DNA of 12,500 nt, taken from NCBI RefSeq assembly GCF_042767895.1, contig NC_091572.1:27217126-27229625 (forward strand). The letters are read 5' to 3'. Under the pieces are notes generated by a model, which searched no databases, was not told the DNA's origin, and was given only the letters and a program-made list of their open reading frames with translations. The position numbers and the translations under genes were made by a program. The stretch is from Penaeus vannamei (lineage: Eukaryota; Arthropoda; Malacostraca; Decapoda; Penaeidae). Positions 1-9,440 of the stretch are shown in pieces. How positions within the stretch are numbered: the stretch's first letter is position 1; the number at the start of each line of letters is the position of its first letter.

Positions 1-308
1 AGAAACTACACGAATGGCCAGGCAGTGACGTCACGATTTGTCAGGAGAGGGATAGCCATTACAAGAACAAGAGAGATTTATGTGGATTACAAAAACAGTT
101 TCGCAACAGCAACAAAAGAGCACTGAAACGTTTCTTTGTCTTCCATGGAAGGAAGAAACAAAAGGCGAATGAGAAAATCAAATACACGAAGGAAAAGGTA
201 AAAAGTAAAAGAATAAGCGTGTGTTGTTGCTTAACTCTTGGCGTAATGTTATCCCGAATTGTTTTTGCGTTCTACAAGGTTCGTTTTTGCCACTCAGTGT
301 CTTGGACG
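1..308. other. Unique sequence, no gene recognised
   Basis: Non-repetitive, A-rich on the plus strand, with no convincing open frame or RNA gene. The only motif that stands out is a perfect palindromic cAMP-response-element-like site near the left edge, listed separately. The right edge passes abruptly into the (CT)n block. Confidence 0.6.
25..34. promoter_or_regulatory. CRE-like palindrome GTGACGTCAC
   Basis: A perfect 10-bp palindrome containing the TGACGTCA core at 26-33, the consensus for CREB/ATF bZIP dimers. The match is seen directly. Regulatory use is not supported by any nearby gene, and the flanking locus lies outside the window. A chance 8-bp match is quite possible. Confidence 0.25.
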
Positions 309-498
<190 letters not shown>

Positions 499-500
<2 letters not shown>

Positions 501-634
501 AAACAAACATAAAACTAATAAATATATATATCTCTCTCTCTCTCTCTCTCTCCTCTATCTTGCTCTCGCTTTCTATCTCTCTCTCTCTACTCTCTCTCTC
601 TCTCTACTTTCTTTAAAAGCAACAAATATATACC
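499..634. repeat. Compound (TA)/(CT) block between the large CT tracts
   Basis: An AAAC/AATA-rich linker at 499-521 leads into a short (TA)n at 522-531. Then comes an interrupted (CT)n to about 613, and a second AAC/TATA linker up to 634. It separates the first CT tract from the second. Confidence 0.9.
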
Positions 635-1244
<610 letters not shown>

Positions 1245-1337
1245 CTACTTGCTTACCTACTTACCTGACCTACCAATCTATCGCTCTTTCCCTCTTTCCC
1301 ATTGTTGCATTTTCCCAACTTGGGTTCCTGATCGGCC

Positions 1338-1391
1338 GCACGTGCTCGGTACCACACGGGTCTTACGTCATGTGACAAAACAGTTGCCAAT
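1338..1391. promoter_or_regulatory. Cluster of E-box, CRE-like, M-box and CCAAT motifs
   Basis: Within about 54 bp the sequence shows palindromic GCACGTGC at 1338-1345 (canonical CACGTG E-box), TTACGTCA at 1363-1370 (CRE variant), overlapping GTCATGTGAC at 1367-1376 (CATGTG E-box/M-box type) and CCAAT at 1387-1391. The density is higher than elsewhere in the window and it sits just right of the 0.9-kb CT/GA block. No TATA/initiator arrangement or downstream gene was found, so promoter activity is speculation. Confidence 0.22.
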
Positions 1392-1858
1392 ATCTTGTCA
1401 GTCTGTTGTTATATGAGGAAGCCATTTTCAACCACCAGTATATTACACATGATTTTTTTTTCTCTCTCTCAGTGTCATTTCCCTATGAGGGTCTTTTCCT
1501 TATATGAAATCTTTTTTTTCTTGATATTTCTTGAAGAAATTATTAGAATGTAAAACTTTATATTTTTCGGTTTACTCTCCAATATATTTTTCTTTTCTTT
1601 TTTTTGAACATAAAATGGTCTGTTTTTTCATCCAAGTATCTGATTTTTTTTTTCTCTCTTTCTTTCATCTGCTTTTTTGTGGCTTTCATAAAACAACATC
1701 GATCTTTTTATCACTCCAATATCTGATATCCGGGGCTCATCATGAAACAGGGTGGCAACATCTGTGGCGGATATGAGTTTAGTAATGAGAAGATTGGAGT
1801 GTTCTCATCATTAACATGGAAGCAATGGTATAATGGACAATTGTGAGTGCAGTGCGCG

Positions 1859-1906
1859 AAACGTAAAAAAAGAAAAAAAAGAAAAGAAGAAGAAGAAAAA
1901 AAAGAT
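1859..1906. repeat. A/G-rich low-complexity patch (AAG)n
   Basis: A run of A6-A8 blocks broken by single G, with an (AAG)n core near 1884-1898. It resembles a decayed poly(A) or AAG microsatellite. No element body with a recognisable end lies to its left, so a retroposon tail cannot be claimed. Confidence 0.75.
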
Positions 1907-2003
1907 CTGGAGAATGAGGTTAGTATGCCGAGTGAAAATACAAAAAAAGGAAGTCACATAAATTGTTTGTTTCGATGTGTTTCATAAATACGAATTTAAA
2001 TCT

Positions 2004-2035
2004 GAAACAAACAAAGAAACAAACAAACACAAATA
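2004..2035. repeat. (AAAC)n tetranucleotide patch
   Basis: Imperfect AAAC/AAAG repeat of about seven units, seen directly. Confidence 0.8.
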
Positions 2036-2225
2036 CAATGATAAAATTATTAAAAGTAATGAAACAAGAGGAATAAGGAGAGAGAAAAAAGTTTATATAA
2101 TTTCAAACACTTTTCCCTCAGTGAATGCCCCCCCTCCCCCCAACCCCGTATTTCACCCCACCATCATTATACAACACATGATGACCAAGCAACATCGCAC
2201 AAAACGTCAGCCCAAACTATTATCA

Positions 2226-2300
2226 TGTGTGTGTGTGTGTGTGTGTTCGTGTGTGTGTGTGTGTGTATGTGTGTGTGTTCGTGTGTGTGTGTGTGTGTGT

Positions 2301-2333
<33 letters not shown>

Positions 2334-2354
2334 CGTGTGTGTGTGTGTGTGTGT

Positions 2355-2451
<97 letters not shown>
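2226..2451. repeat. (TG)n microsatellite with patterned TTCG interruptions
   Basis: A 226-bp GT/CA repeat. Its left half carries five TTCG interruptions starting at 2246, 2278, 2300, 2332 and 2354, and one TATG variant near 2266. From 2358 to 2450 it is pure. Spacings between interruptions are 32, 22, 32 and 22 bp, which implies duplication of a 54-bp block. Alternating purine-pyrimidine DNA of this length is a classical Z-DNA former. Cys-Val and Thr-His open frames through it are artefacts of the repeat. Confidence 0.97.
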
Positions 2452-2452
<1 letters not shown>

Positions 2453-2700
2453 ATCTCCGACCCCGACACCCCCCCCCTCTCGGCCCTCGGCACTAGGAAT
2501 TCCTCCAGCGTCGGTACTGTCGGCCAAGACAGCGAATTCGATAATGTCTTCAAGCCACCTAAGCAGATCAAGCGCTCTCCTCGCCGCCTCTCGCCGATGC
2601 GCGCCGCGTCTTGGGTTCAGCTGCTGCCAAAGCCCATTGCGAGGCCAGAGTTGCAGCTGCTCTGCCTGGTTTTGCTGAGAGGTCTTCAGTCGGGTACTCA
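2452..2700 (+). pseudogene. Coding-like GC-rich fragment, possible degraded retroelement or gene exon
   Basis: A GC-rich island of about 250 bp between two dinucleotide tracts. The frame with codons starting at 2453 reads SDPDTPPLSALGTRNSSSVG, continues through an acidic stretch (GQDSEFDNVF) and ends in a Lys/Arg/Pro-rich stretch (KPPKQIKRSPRR), to about 2602. In those 50 codons about three quarters of third positions are G or C by hand count, unlike the surroundings. From 2611 the more protein-like reading shifts by one frame (Ala-rich: GSAAAKAHCEARVAAALPGF), suggesting a frameshift. There is no start, no end and no recognisable domain; both sides run into repeats. An unstructured Ser/Pro/Lys segment like this would fit the N-terminal part of a retroelement gag-like protein, but I cannot confirm it. 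A chance GC-rich open frame is the alternative. Confidence 0.3.
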
Positions 2701-2745
2701 GGGGATATACATACGTATACTTTGTATATATCTATGCACACAAAA

Positions 2746-3440
<695 letters not shown>

Positions 3441-3446
<6 letters not shown>

Positions 3447-3720
3447 TCTATTGCTATTACTCTTATGATTAGATTTATCATTGTTGTCATGGTTATAGTT
3501 GTTACCACCATTATTTTCATCATAATTATTTTCATTATTTCTAATCTTGATGATAACAACAATGATGATAGTAACAATATTCTTTTATCAGTTTTGTTGT
3601 TGTTAATATTATGATTATCATTATTATTATCACTATTATTATTATCATCATCATTAACTATATCACCATTACCATCATCCTTACCAATAATATCATCATC
3701 GCTATTATGCTCTCACTTCC
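3441..3720. repeat. ATT/ATC trinucleotide-rich low-complexity DNA
   Basis: Imperfect trinucleotide sequence: TTATTATTATCA, TCATCATCATTA and TTGTTGTTG runs mixed with variants. Orientation on the plus strand is mostly ATY, with a brief ATR stretch (GATGATAACAACAATGATGATAG) near 3548-3571. This cryptic repeat type recurs at 7160-7460, 9190-9440 and 11060-11160. Confidence 0.85.
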
Positions 3721-4049
3721 ATAACCCTTATCATTGTTATCTTTCTTTCCTCAAGAGTACCCATCGCTGTCGCATTCGTAGAGATCTCAAAGCTGCATTC
3801 TCCAGCGAACCATATCGTACTTTCTTTTGTCACAATTTTCCGGCCAAACAGACAGGAGCGTCTTGTTCTGAACCGTCTGCCGAATCCGCCCTCTTTTAAG
3901 GCCTTTTTCGGGGCTGCAGGTTGGGGAGAAAAATTGCTTTTGTCTGCTGAGGGTTTTGTTTGTTTTGCTTGTTTACGACTTCGATTTCTTTTCTGCTTGT
4001 GTGTCCGCCGTTGTGCTCTTCTGTCTTTCTTGTTTATTCGTTTGTTTGT
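3705..4049 (-). other. Unverified open frame, no start codon, unrecognised
   Basis: On the minus strand one frame is open for 114 codons between a TAG (plus positions 4050-4052) and a TAA (3705-3707). The N-terminal third is Lys/Arg/Gln-rich and low-complexity, reflecting TTTG/TTCT repeats. The central part, covering roughly plus 3760-3935, has balanced composition and reads for example KALKEGGFGRRFRTRRSCLF. The only Met codons are in the last part, so it could be coding only as a spliced exon. No domain is recognised. It may well be a chance open frame; it is recorded because this stretch is the most base-balanced part of an otherwise empty spacer. Confidence 0.12.
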
Positions 4050-4146
4050 CTATTGTTATGTTTGTGTGACTGCTGATCTGTTGGTCTGTCTGTCTTTTTC
4101 TTCACTTTATTAAGAAATCCTTGTCTCTTTTCTTGTTTTCTCTCTC
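3721..4146. other. Unique spacer, T-rich to the right
   Basis: Base-balanced to about 3945, then increasingly TTTG/TCTG-rich (3950-4110) before the tetranucleotide repeat. Apart from the weak minus-strand open frame I see no gene, RNA or regulatory arrangement. Confidence 0.5.
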
Positions 4147-4148
4147 TG

Positions 4149-4546
<398 letters not shown>

Positions 4547-4783
4547 CTTCCATTTTCTCTTCCCCTTTCAATTCCTATTTCCTCCATTCTTCCGCATTTC
4601 TTAGTACTTTCCTTTTCCTCCCCCTTTGCCCCCCCCCACTTATTTTACTTTCCCATTTTCAAATTCATCTCCACTCCATTTTATTCCTCCCCGTTTCCCT
4701 TCTTTTCTTTCTCCCCTTCTATTTCTCTCTCCCTCTTTCGCCTTCTTTACTTTCTCCCCTTCCTTGCGCTCCCCCCCCCCCCC
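4547..4783. repeat. Polypyrimidine tract ending in a 13-C run
   Basis: The plus strand is dominated by C and T for about 240 bp beyond the CT repeat (TTCC, CCCTTT, TTTCTCC words) and terminates in 13 consecutive C at 4771-4783. The string CCCCCAAGGG occurs twice at the junction, at 4779-4788 and 4792-4801. Together with the CT repeat this makes about 370 bp of pyrimidine-biased strand, a candidate for triplex or i-motif structure. Confidence 0.85.
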
Positions 4784-5698
4784 AAGGGAGGCCCCCAAGG
4801 GCCCGCCTGCAATCCAGACAAATGTTTTCCCTTCTCTCGGCCGGCGTCTATTCCGTTATTTGTAATTTTCTCTTCCGGCCGGAGTAATTTCTTCCATTTG
4901 TTCGTCCACTCTTTATTCAGTTTCTTCTTATTTTCTCCCTTTGGTCTCGGGAAGGTCGTATTTCTTATTCTTTGTAACATCTGACTGTATAAATGTTTCA
5001 ATATTCACCTCTTAATAACAGCTTCGAGGAAGTGTTCTATCTTCATTAAGCCGTCAAGTGCCCACGGCTTTGACTAGGTTGTCTTAGGGGATCAGTACGA
5101 AGCTAAAGCCGGTACCGTAAGCAGAACCATTTATCACCACCACGAAGCTCGAGAATAATGTGTTCGTTCGTGTGAGAAAATCCCCGATGTGTTCGTTTAT
5201 GCGAGGATTAACAACCAGAAGAGTTGTTTTGTTTAGGGATTCAATGTCTACTTTTGTTCGAGATGGAATTTGTTGTCTTGTTTATTCATATTTCTATCGA
5301 TTTTATCTTATTTGATTCATTGAGATTGTTTGTATCTGTTGTATTTCACTTTTTTCTTTATTTATCTTTGCTAATCAAAATACAAAGCTCCCAGAAAGAG
5401 AAAAGGACGAAGGAAAACGAAGAAAAAAGGAAGAAAGTGGGAGGAATGGGTCGAGACAAATAGAGTAATTAGATCTGGAATTCAATACATTCTCACTTTG
5501 CATTCCAACAAACACTGCTTAATCTATTTCAGAAGATTCAATCTGATACAGCTGTAGTTTTTGTTCTTTTCCACTCGAGCCTTTTCTCGCTTATTCGTCA
5601 GCAGTTCAATTCATGATCGGTTCAATTTACGGAATGCGACACATTTCTGAGAGTCATTTCAGGTTATTGTATTGACATGGGAAACAGGACAAAGGGAG
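4784..5698. other. Unique spacer, no gene recognised
   Basis: Non-repetitive, with balanced composition to about 5200 and T-rich to about 5380. A short A/G-rich patch lies at 5390-5450. Two CGGCCGG words lie about 35 bp apart near 4840 and 4876. A perfect 7-bp inverted repeat lies at 5048-5070. No open frame has coding character. Confidence 0.5.
5048..5070. repeat. Short inverted repeat AAGCCGT/ACGGCTT
   Basis: Perfect 7-bp arms separated by a 9-nt loop, seen directly. Too short to assign a role; it does not match the histone 3' stem-loop. Confidence 0.4.
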
Positions 5699-5750
5699 AC
5701 GGCTGGGGAGAGAGGGAGGTGGGAGGGGGTCGAGGAGGAGGGTTGGGGGG

Positions 5751-5941
5751 CGTGGAGAGTATGGGTGAGAGTGGGAGGGAGGAGCATAGACGAGGAGAGG
5801 GAGGGGGTTGGGGGCGTGGAGAGTATGGGTGGGGGGGAGGAGCATACAGACGAAGGGAGGGGGTTGGGGCAGGAGGGAACATGGGTGAGGAAGGAGGGAT
5901 GGGGGGTGGGAGGGTTGAGAAAAGGTGAGGGTTCAGGGGGG
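5751..5941. repeat. Higher-order repeat copy 1 (A2-A3-B, lacks A1)
   Basis: Monomers start at 5751, 5815 and 5870 (B). A 23-bp non-consensus tail follows, to 5941. The first A1 is missing or lies in the degenerate left edge. Confidence 0.75.
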
Positions 5942-6180
5942 CGTGGAGAGTATGGGTGAGGGGCAGGGGAGGAGTATAGACGAGGAGGGAGGGTTGGGGG
6001 CGTGGAGAGTATGGGTGGGGGGAGGAGGGAGGAGCATAGACGAGGAGGGAGGGTTGGGAAAAATGGCGGGAGAGTATGGGTGGGGGGAGGGAGCATAGAC
6101 GAGGAGGGGTTGGGGCAGGGAGGGAACATGGGTGAGGAAGGAGGGATGGGGGTGGGAGGGTTGGAAGGAGGGGTTGGGGG
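5942..6180. repeat. Higher-order repeat copy 2 (A1-A2-A3-B)
   Basis: A1 at 5942 (GTATAGAC), A2 at 6001, A3 near 6067 (its first bases altered to AAAAATGGCGGGAGAG) and B at 6116, about 239 bp in all. Confidence 0.78.
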
Positions 6181-6434
6181 CGTGGAGGAGTATGGGTGAG
6201 GGGGAGGGAGGAGTATAGACGAGGAGGGAGGGGTTGGGGGCGTGGAGAGTATGCGGTGGGGGGAGGGAGGGAGCATAGACGAGGGAGGGAGGGTTGTGTG
6301 GGAGCGTCAGGAGAGAGTATAGGGTGGGGGGGAGGAGCATAGACACGAGGAGGGGTTGGGGCAGAGGGGAACATGGAGTGAGGGAAGGAGGATAGAGGTG
6401 GGGAGGGTTGGAAGGGTTGGGTTTATATTGGGGG
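6181..6434. repeat. Higher-order repeat copy 3 (A1-A2-A3-B)
   Basis: A1 at 6181, A2 at 6241, A3 near 6305 and B at 6362, followed by a non-consensus GTTTATATT insertion before copy 4. Several single-base indels relative to copy 2 show that the copies are old enough to have diverged. Confidence 0.78.
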
Positions 6435-6722
6435 CGTGGAGAGACAATGAGGTGGGGGGGAGAGTATAGACGAGGAGGGAGGGTTGGGGCGTGGAGAGTA
6501 TGGGTGGGGGGGAGGGAGGAGCATAGGACGAGGAGGGAGGGTTGGGGTCAGTGGAGAGTATGGGTGGAGGGGGGAGGAGGAGCATAGACGAGGAGGGAGA
6601 GTTGGGGGAGCGTGGAGAGTATGGGTGAGGCGGGGAGGGAAGAAGGCATAGACGAGGCGGGGTTGGGGCAGAGGGGAACATGGGTGAGAGAAGGAGGGAT
6701 GGGAGGTGGGAGGGTTAGGAAG
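6435..6722. repeat. Higher-order repeat copy 4 (A1-A2-A2-A3-B)
   Basis: A1 at 6435, A2 at 6490, a second A2-type monomer near 6550, A3 at 6611 and B at 6669. The extra monomer (about 61 bp) exactly accounts for the longer B-to-B distance (307 instead of 246). Confidence 0.75.
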
Positions 6723-7127
6723 GGGAGGTCTGAGGGAAGCGGGGTGAGCGGAGTTGAGAAGGTTGGGGGGTGGATGGAACGGAGTGAGTGTAGGGTGATG
6801 TAAAGGTGGAGGAGGATTTGGGTGAGAGGGAGGTGTTGGCAAGGAGTGAATGAGGAGAGAAGGAAGGTGAAAAAGAGAGTGTGGGGAGGAGGGAGGTAGA
6901 GGGTAGTAGGGGGAGGAGATGGAAGCAGGAGGAGGGAATGCGAGAAGGAAATAGAGGAGGGACGAAAAAGGAAGAGGAAGGAGAAGAGAGAGATGAATAG
7001 AGAAGGAGGTCTAGAGCAACGGGAAGGGGAATAAAAGGGAAAGAGAAGAGGGGGAGGGTAAAGGAGAGGAGCGAGTAGGAGAGGGACTCGGTTGGAGAGA
7101 GCAAGGATGGGGGGGGGGGGGAGGGGG
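6723..7127. repeat. Purine-rich (GGA/GAA) tract, possibly decayed minisatellite
   Basis: The plus strand stays strongly purine (G and A) for another 400 bp but without a clear monomer. The left part (to about 6790) still shows GGGTTAGG/GGTTGGGGGG words like the array. The right part is AGGAGAG/GGAAG low-complexity. It closes with a 13-G run at 7109-7121 and a further 5 G after one A. Confidence 0.8.
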
Positions 7128-7140
7128 CGTTGTGAAATAA

Positions 7141-7560
7141 AGTAATGGCATGATGGAATTATGTCGAATACTATTATTTCCCAGGTAACCATCATTGATA
7201 TTAAATTACAGCCGTCATTTTTTCCTAAAGTGCCGATAAATCACATTTCAGCAAAATTTTCATGGGCTCATAAAAAAGTGTTTGTGGTAGAAATGATAAG
7301 CATTTATAATAACAGTAATAATCATGATTATGATGAAGGTGACGATAATACTGCTGTTTAATAATGGCGACGGTGAAACTAAGATGTTCATGAATACCTT
7401 GCATAATCAATATCATTATAAAATTTATCATTAAAAGATTATAATAATGACTTTAACAACAGCAATATGACAGTTTATCACATTACCAATATTTCCTGAT
7501 CATTTGAAAATCGCTGTTCCATTGACCTGCAAGTGCATTTGGCCTGCAGTGATCTTTTTT
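7141..7560. other. AT-rich spacer with ATR/ATY trinucleotide character
   Basis: A/T-rich, with loose ATA/ATG/ATC repeats from about 7290 to 7460. No coding or RNA signal seen. It ends in a T-rich run (7555-7568) that forms the polypyrimidine part of the acceptor-like site at 7574. Confidence 0.5.
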
Positions 7561-7574
7561 TTTTTTTTATGCAG

Positions 7575-7799
7575 GTTTATCTGTTTTCTTTTCCTCCGGC
7601 CTTACTGTTCACTTTGTCTGTCTGCGAATGAAAACAAGCTGCGAAGAGGCGTTGAGAAAAGAAACACGATTATGCCGACTGCCTCCACGCTTCTTCAGGC
7701 ACTGCAGCAGGAGCGAGGACCGGGTGCATCCCCAGGCAGAGGCCGAGACACTCTTGACCTCTGAGCCTGGTGTACCGCGCCCCCAGAAGTGGCCTTGTG
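7575..7799 (+). other. Candidate internal exon (unverified)
   Basis: Bounded on the left by an acceptor-like site (long T run, ATGCAG ending at 7574). On the right is a donor-like site (TTGTG then GTAAGC, with GT at 7800-7801). The 225 bp between are base-balanced and GC-richer than their surroundings. The frame with ATG at 7628 stays open from 7577 to a TAG at 7856-7858; it reads for example MKTSCEEALRKETRLCRLPP, then an Arg/Pro-rich stretch. A second plus frame ending near 7764 and one minus frame (7609-7878) are also open, so the frame choice is not secure. No domain is recognised. The donor string also resembles a tRNA/SINE A-box (TGGCCTTGTGGTAAGC), but no B-box follows at the right distance, so a tRNA-derived SINE is not supported. 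Confidence 0.18.
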
Positions 7800-7859
7800 G
7801 TAAGCATCGGCTAAAAAAGGCAAGGACTCCAAGAACACCGAATTTGCCATCACCGTAGT

Positions 7860-8077
7860 TCTTCCGATTACATATCAAGAGAAGCGCCTTCGTTGTTCAC
7901 TTCGTCAGCGCCGGCTACCTGTCCAAGGAGTCCCATGTGGTTCCATAGCGAAGGAAGGTGGCAGATGCGGTGCAATGCGCGAACTCACTGGCATAAACAT
8001 CGCTAGAGCGCCATGGACTTTCTTCTCTGTTTTCCTCTTCACCGATGTCACCTGCTGTATGTTGTAGGAACCATCTC

Positions 8078-8078
<1 letters not shown>
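7860..8078. other. Unique GC-balanced flank, no gene recognised
   Basis: About 220 bp of non-repetitive sequence between the exon-like segment and the CT repeat. It includes a good-context ATG (GCGCCATGG, ATG at 8013) whose frame reads about 22 residues of hydrophobic, Cys-rich sequence before entering the (CT)n tract as Leu-Ser repeats. This is more likely chance than a start codon. Confidence 0.4.
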
Positions 8079-8411
<333 letters not shown>

Positions 8412-8509
8412 ATTTATTTGTTTCTTTACTGTGTGTATGCTTTAGCAAATCCTACAGTCACCTTCAGAATATGAATGAATGAAGTTAATATCATTCACAA
8501 TTAAAAGAC

Positions 8510-8826
<317 letters not shown>

Positions 8827-9189
8827 GATATGTTCCTTTGAAGACATTATCTTAAGAATGGTGATATATGAGCTATGCAAAGACCATTATGCAAATACAC
8901 GCACAGACAGTCAACCGGCCAGAAGAAAAAGGAGAGGAAGAGAAAAGGAGAAAAACATTTAATTTCCGATTTAATTTTCTTCAATAAAACAGTGCTTCCT
9001 GTTTATCTACAATGAAATTCCTTTTTTATCACCTATGACAGCAAAAGTTGCTATCAGCGCAAGTTCATGAAACTGTTTACTAAAAGGGAGAGAAAGCAAA
9101 AGTGCAGCGATAACGGAGCAGAACAAATTAAAGTGACGAGAATTGCAGGAGCAAAACAAGAAGAAAGCTTGGTCATGATGGCAGCAAAA
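8827..9189. other. A-rich unique spacer, no gene recognised
   Basis: Non-repetitive A-rich sequence with no open frame, RNA or regulatory arrangement that I can support. Confidence 0.5.
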
Positions 9190-9440
9190 ATAGTATTGTC
9201 AGTGAAAATGGTAAGATGATGATAATAAAGAAAAAGTAATAGAAATGATGATAATGGTAATTATGATAAGGATAAAGATGATAATAATAAAGATATCATT
9301 ACTATTGTTACTATTTTCATCACTATTATCAACATAAAAAACAGCAATGATAATTTGTTATTATTCTATGGCTTCCCTTATCAACAACAGCATCATGACC
9401 ACATATCACTATCATCATAATCATCATAATCATCACAAAG
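9190..9440. repeat. ATG/ATA to ATC/ATT low-complexity region with a strand flip
   Basis: From about 9210 to 9295 the plus strand uses GAT/AAT units (GATGATAATAATAAAG). After about 9297 it uses the complementary ATC/ATT units (ATTACTATTGTTACTATTTT, then CATCATAATCATCATAATC at 9414-9432). The two halves are loosely inverted relative to each other. Confidence 0.75.

Larger units (their letters stand above)
1245..2225. other. AT-rich unique spacer, no gene recognised
   Basis: Mostly single-copy-looking, T-rich to about 1735 and A-rich after about 1850. It holds a small cluster of transcription-factor-like motifs at 1338-1391. A good 3' splice-acceptor-like string (T9, then TCTCTCTCTCAG) ends at 1472, but no sensible exon follows. 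An A/G-rich patch and an AAAC patch are listed separately. A C-rich patch (7-C and 7-C runs) lies at about 2127-2147. No open frame here has coding character. Confidence 0.55.
5699..6722. repeat. G-rich minisatellite with tetrameric higher-order organisation
   Basis: About 16 tandem monomers of roughly 50-65 bp. The A-type monomer begins GGCGTGGAGAGTATGGGT, has a G-rich middle, then G(C/T)ATAGACGAGGAGGG and ends AGGGTTGGG. A starts are near 5751, 5815, 5942, 6001, 6067, 6181, 6241, 6305, 6435, 6490, 6550 and 6611. A shorter, diverged B monomer (CAGAGGGGAACATGGGTGAG, then GGAGGGATGGG, ending GGGAGGGTTGG) starts at 5870, 6116, 6362 and 6669. A1 monomers carry GTATAGAC and A2 monomers GCATAGAC. 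A3 monomers carry GCATA(CA)GAC and are followed directly by TTGGGGCAG and B. The order is A2-A3-B, A1-A2-A3-B, A1-A2-A3-B, A1-A2-A2-A3-B. The left edge (5699-5750) is a partial monomer. All three minus-strand frames are largely open because the pyrimidine strand lacks stops, so the Pro-rich translations are not evidence of coding. Confidence 0.9.

Noticed and set aside
1453..1472. Strong 3' splice-acceptor-like site (T run, TCTCTCTCTCAG)
   Set aside because: No exon-like open frame or donor follows. CT- and T-rich sequence is everywhere here, so such sites arise by chance.
1859..1906. Poly(A) tail of a retroposon
   Set aside because: The A-rich patch is broken by regular G and there is no recognisable element body or target-site duplication around it.
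5110..5117. CGGTACCG palindrome and nearby CGGCCGG words as operator sites
   Set aside because: Short palindromes of this size occur by chance and there is no gene or promoter arrangement beside them.
5699..6722. CRISPR-like array
   Set aside because: There are no unique spacers between repeats, the monomers are contiguous and diverged, and the genome context is eukaryotic.
5659..6842. Proline-rich minus-strand open frames of up to 236 aa across the minisatellite, resembling a repetitive Pro/Ser protein
   Set aside because: All three minus-strand frames are open over overlapping parts. Monomer lengths are not multiples of three, so no frame keeps a constant peptide repeat, and indels between monomers are not frame-preserving. 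This is expected from a stop-poor pyrimidine strand.
6548..7195. 215-aa minus-strand open frame with hydrophobic and Phe/Leu/Ser/Pro-rich content
   Set aside because: It lies in a purine-rich low-complexity tract, and a second minus-strand frame is also open. It has no domain and a pyrimidine-dominated codon set.
7790..7860. tRNA or tRNA-derived SINE, from an A-box-like TGGCCTTGTGGTAAGC
   Set aside because: No B-box (GGTTCGANTCC type) at the proper distance and no cloverleaf could be drawn; the string is equally explained as a splice-donor-like site.
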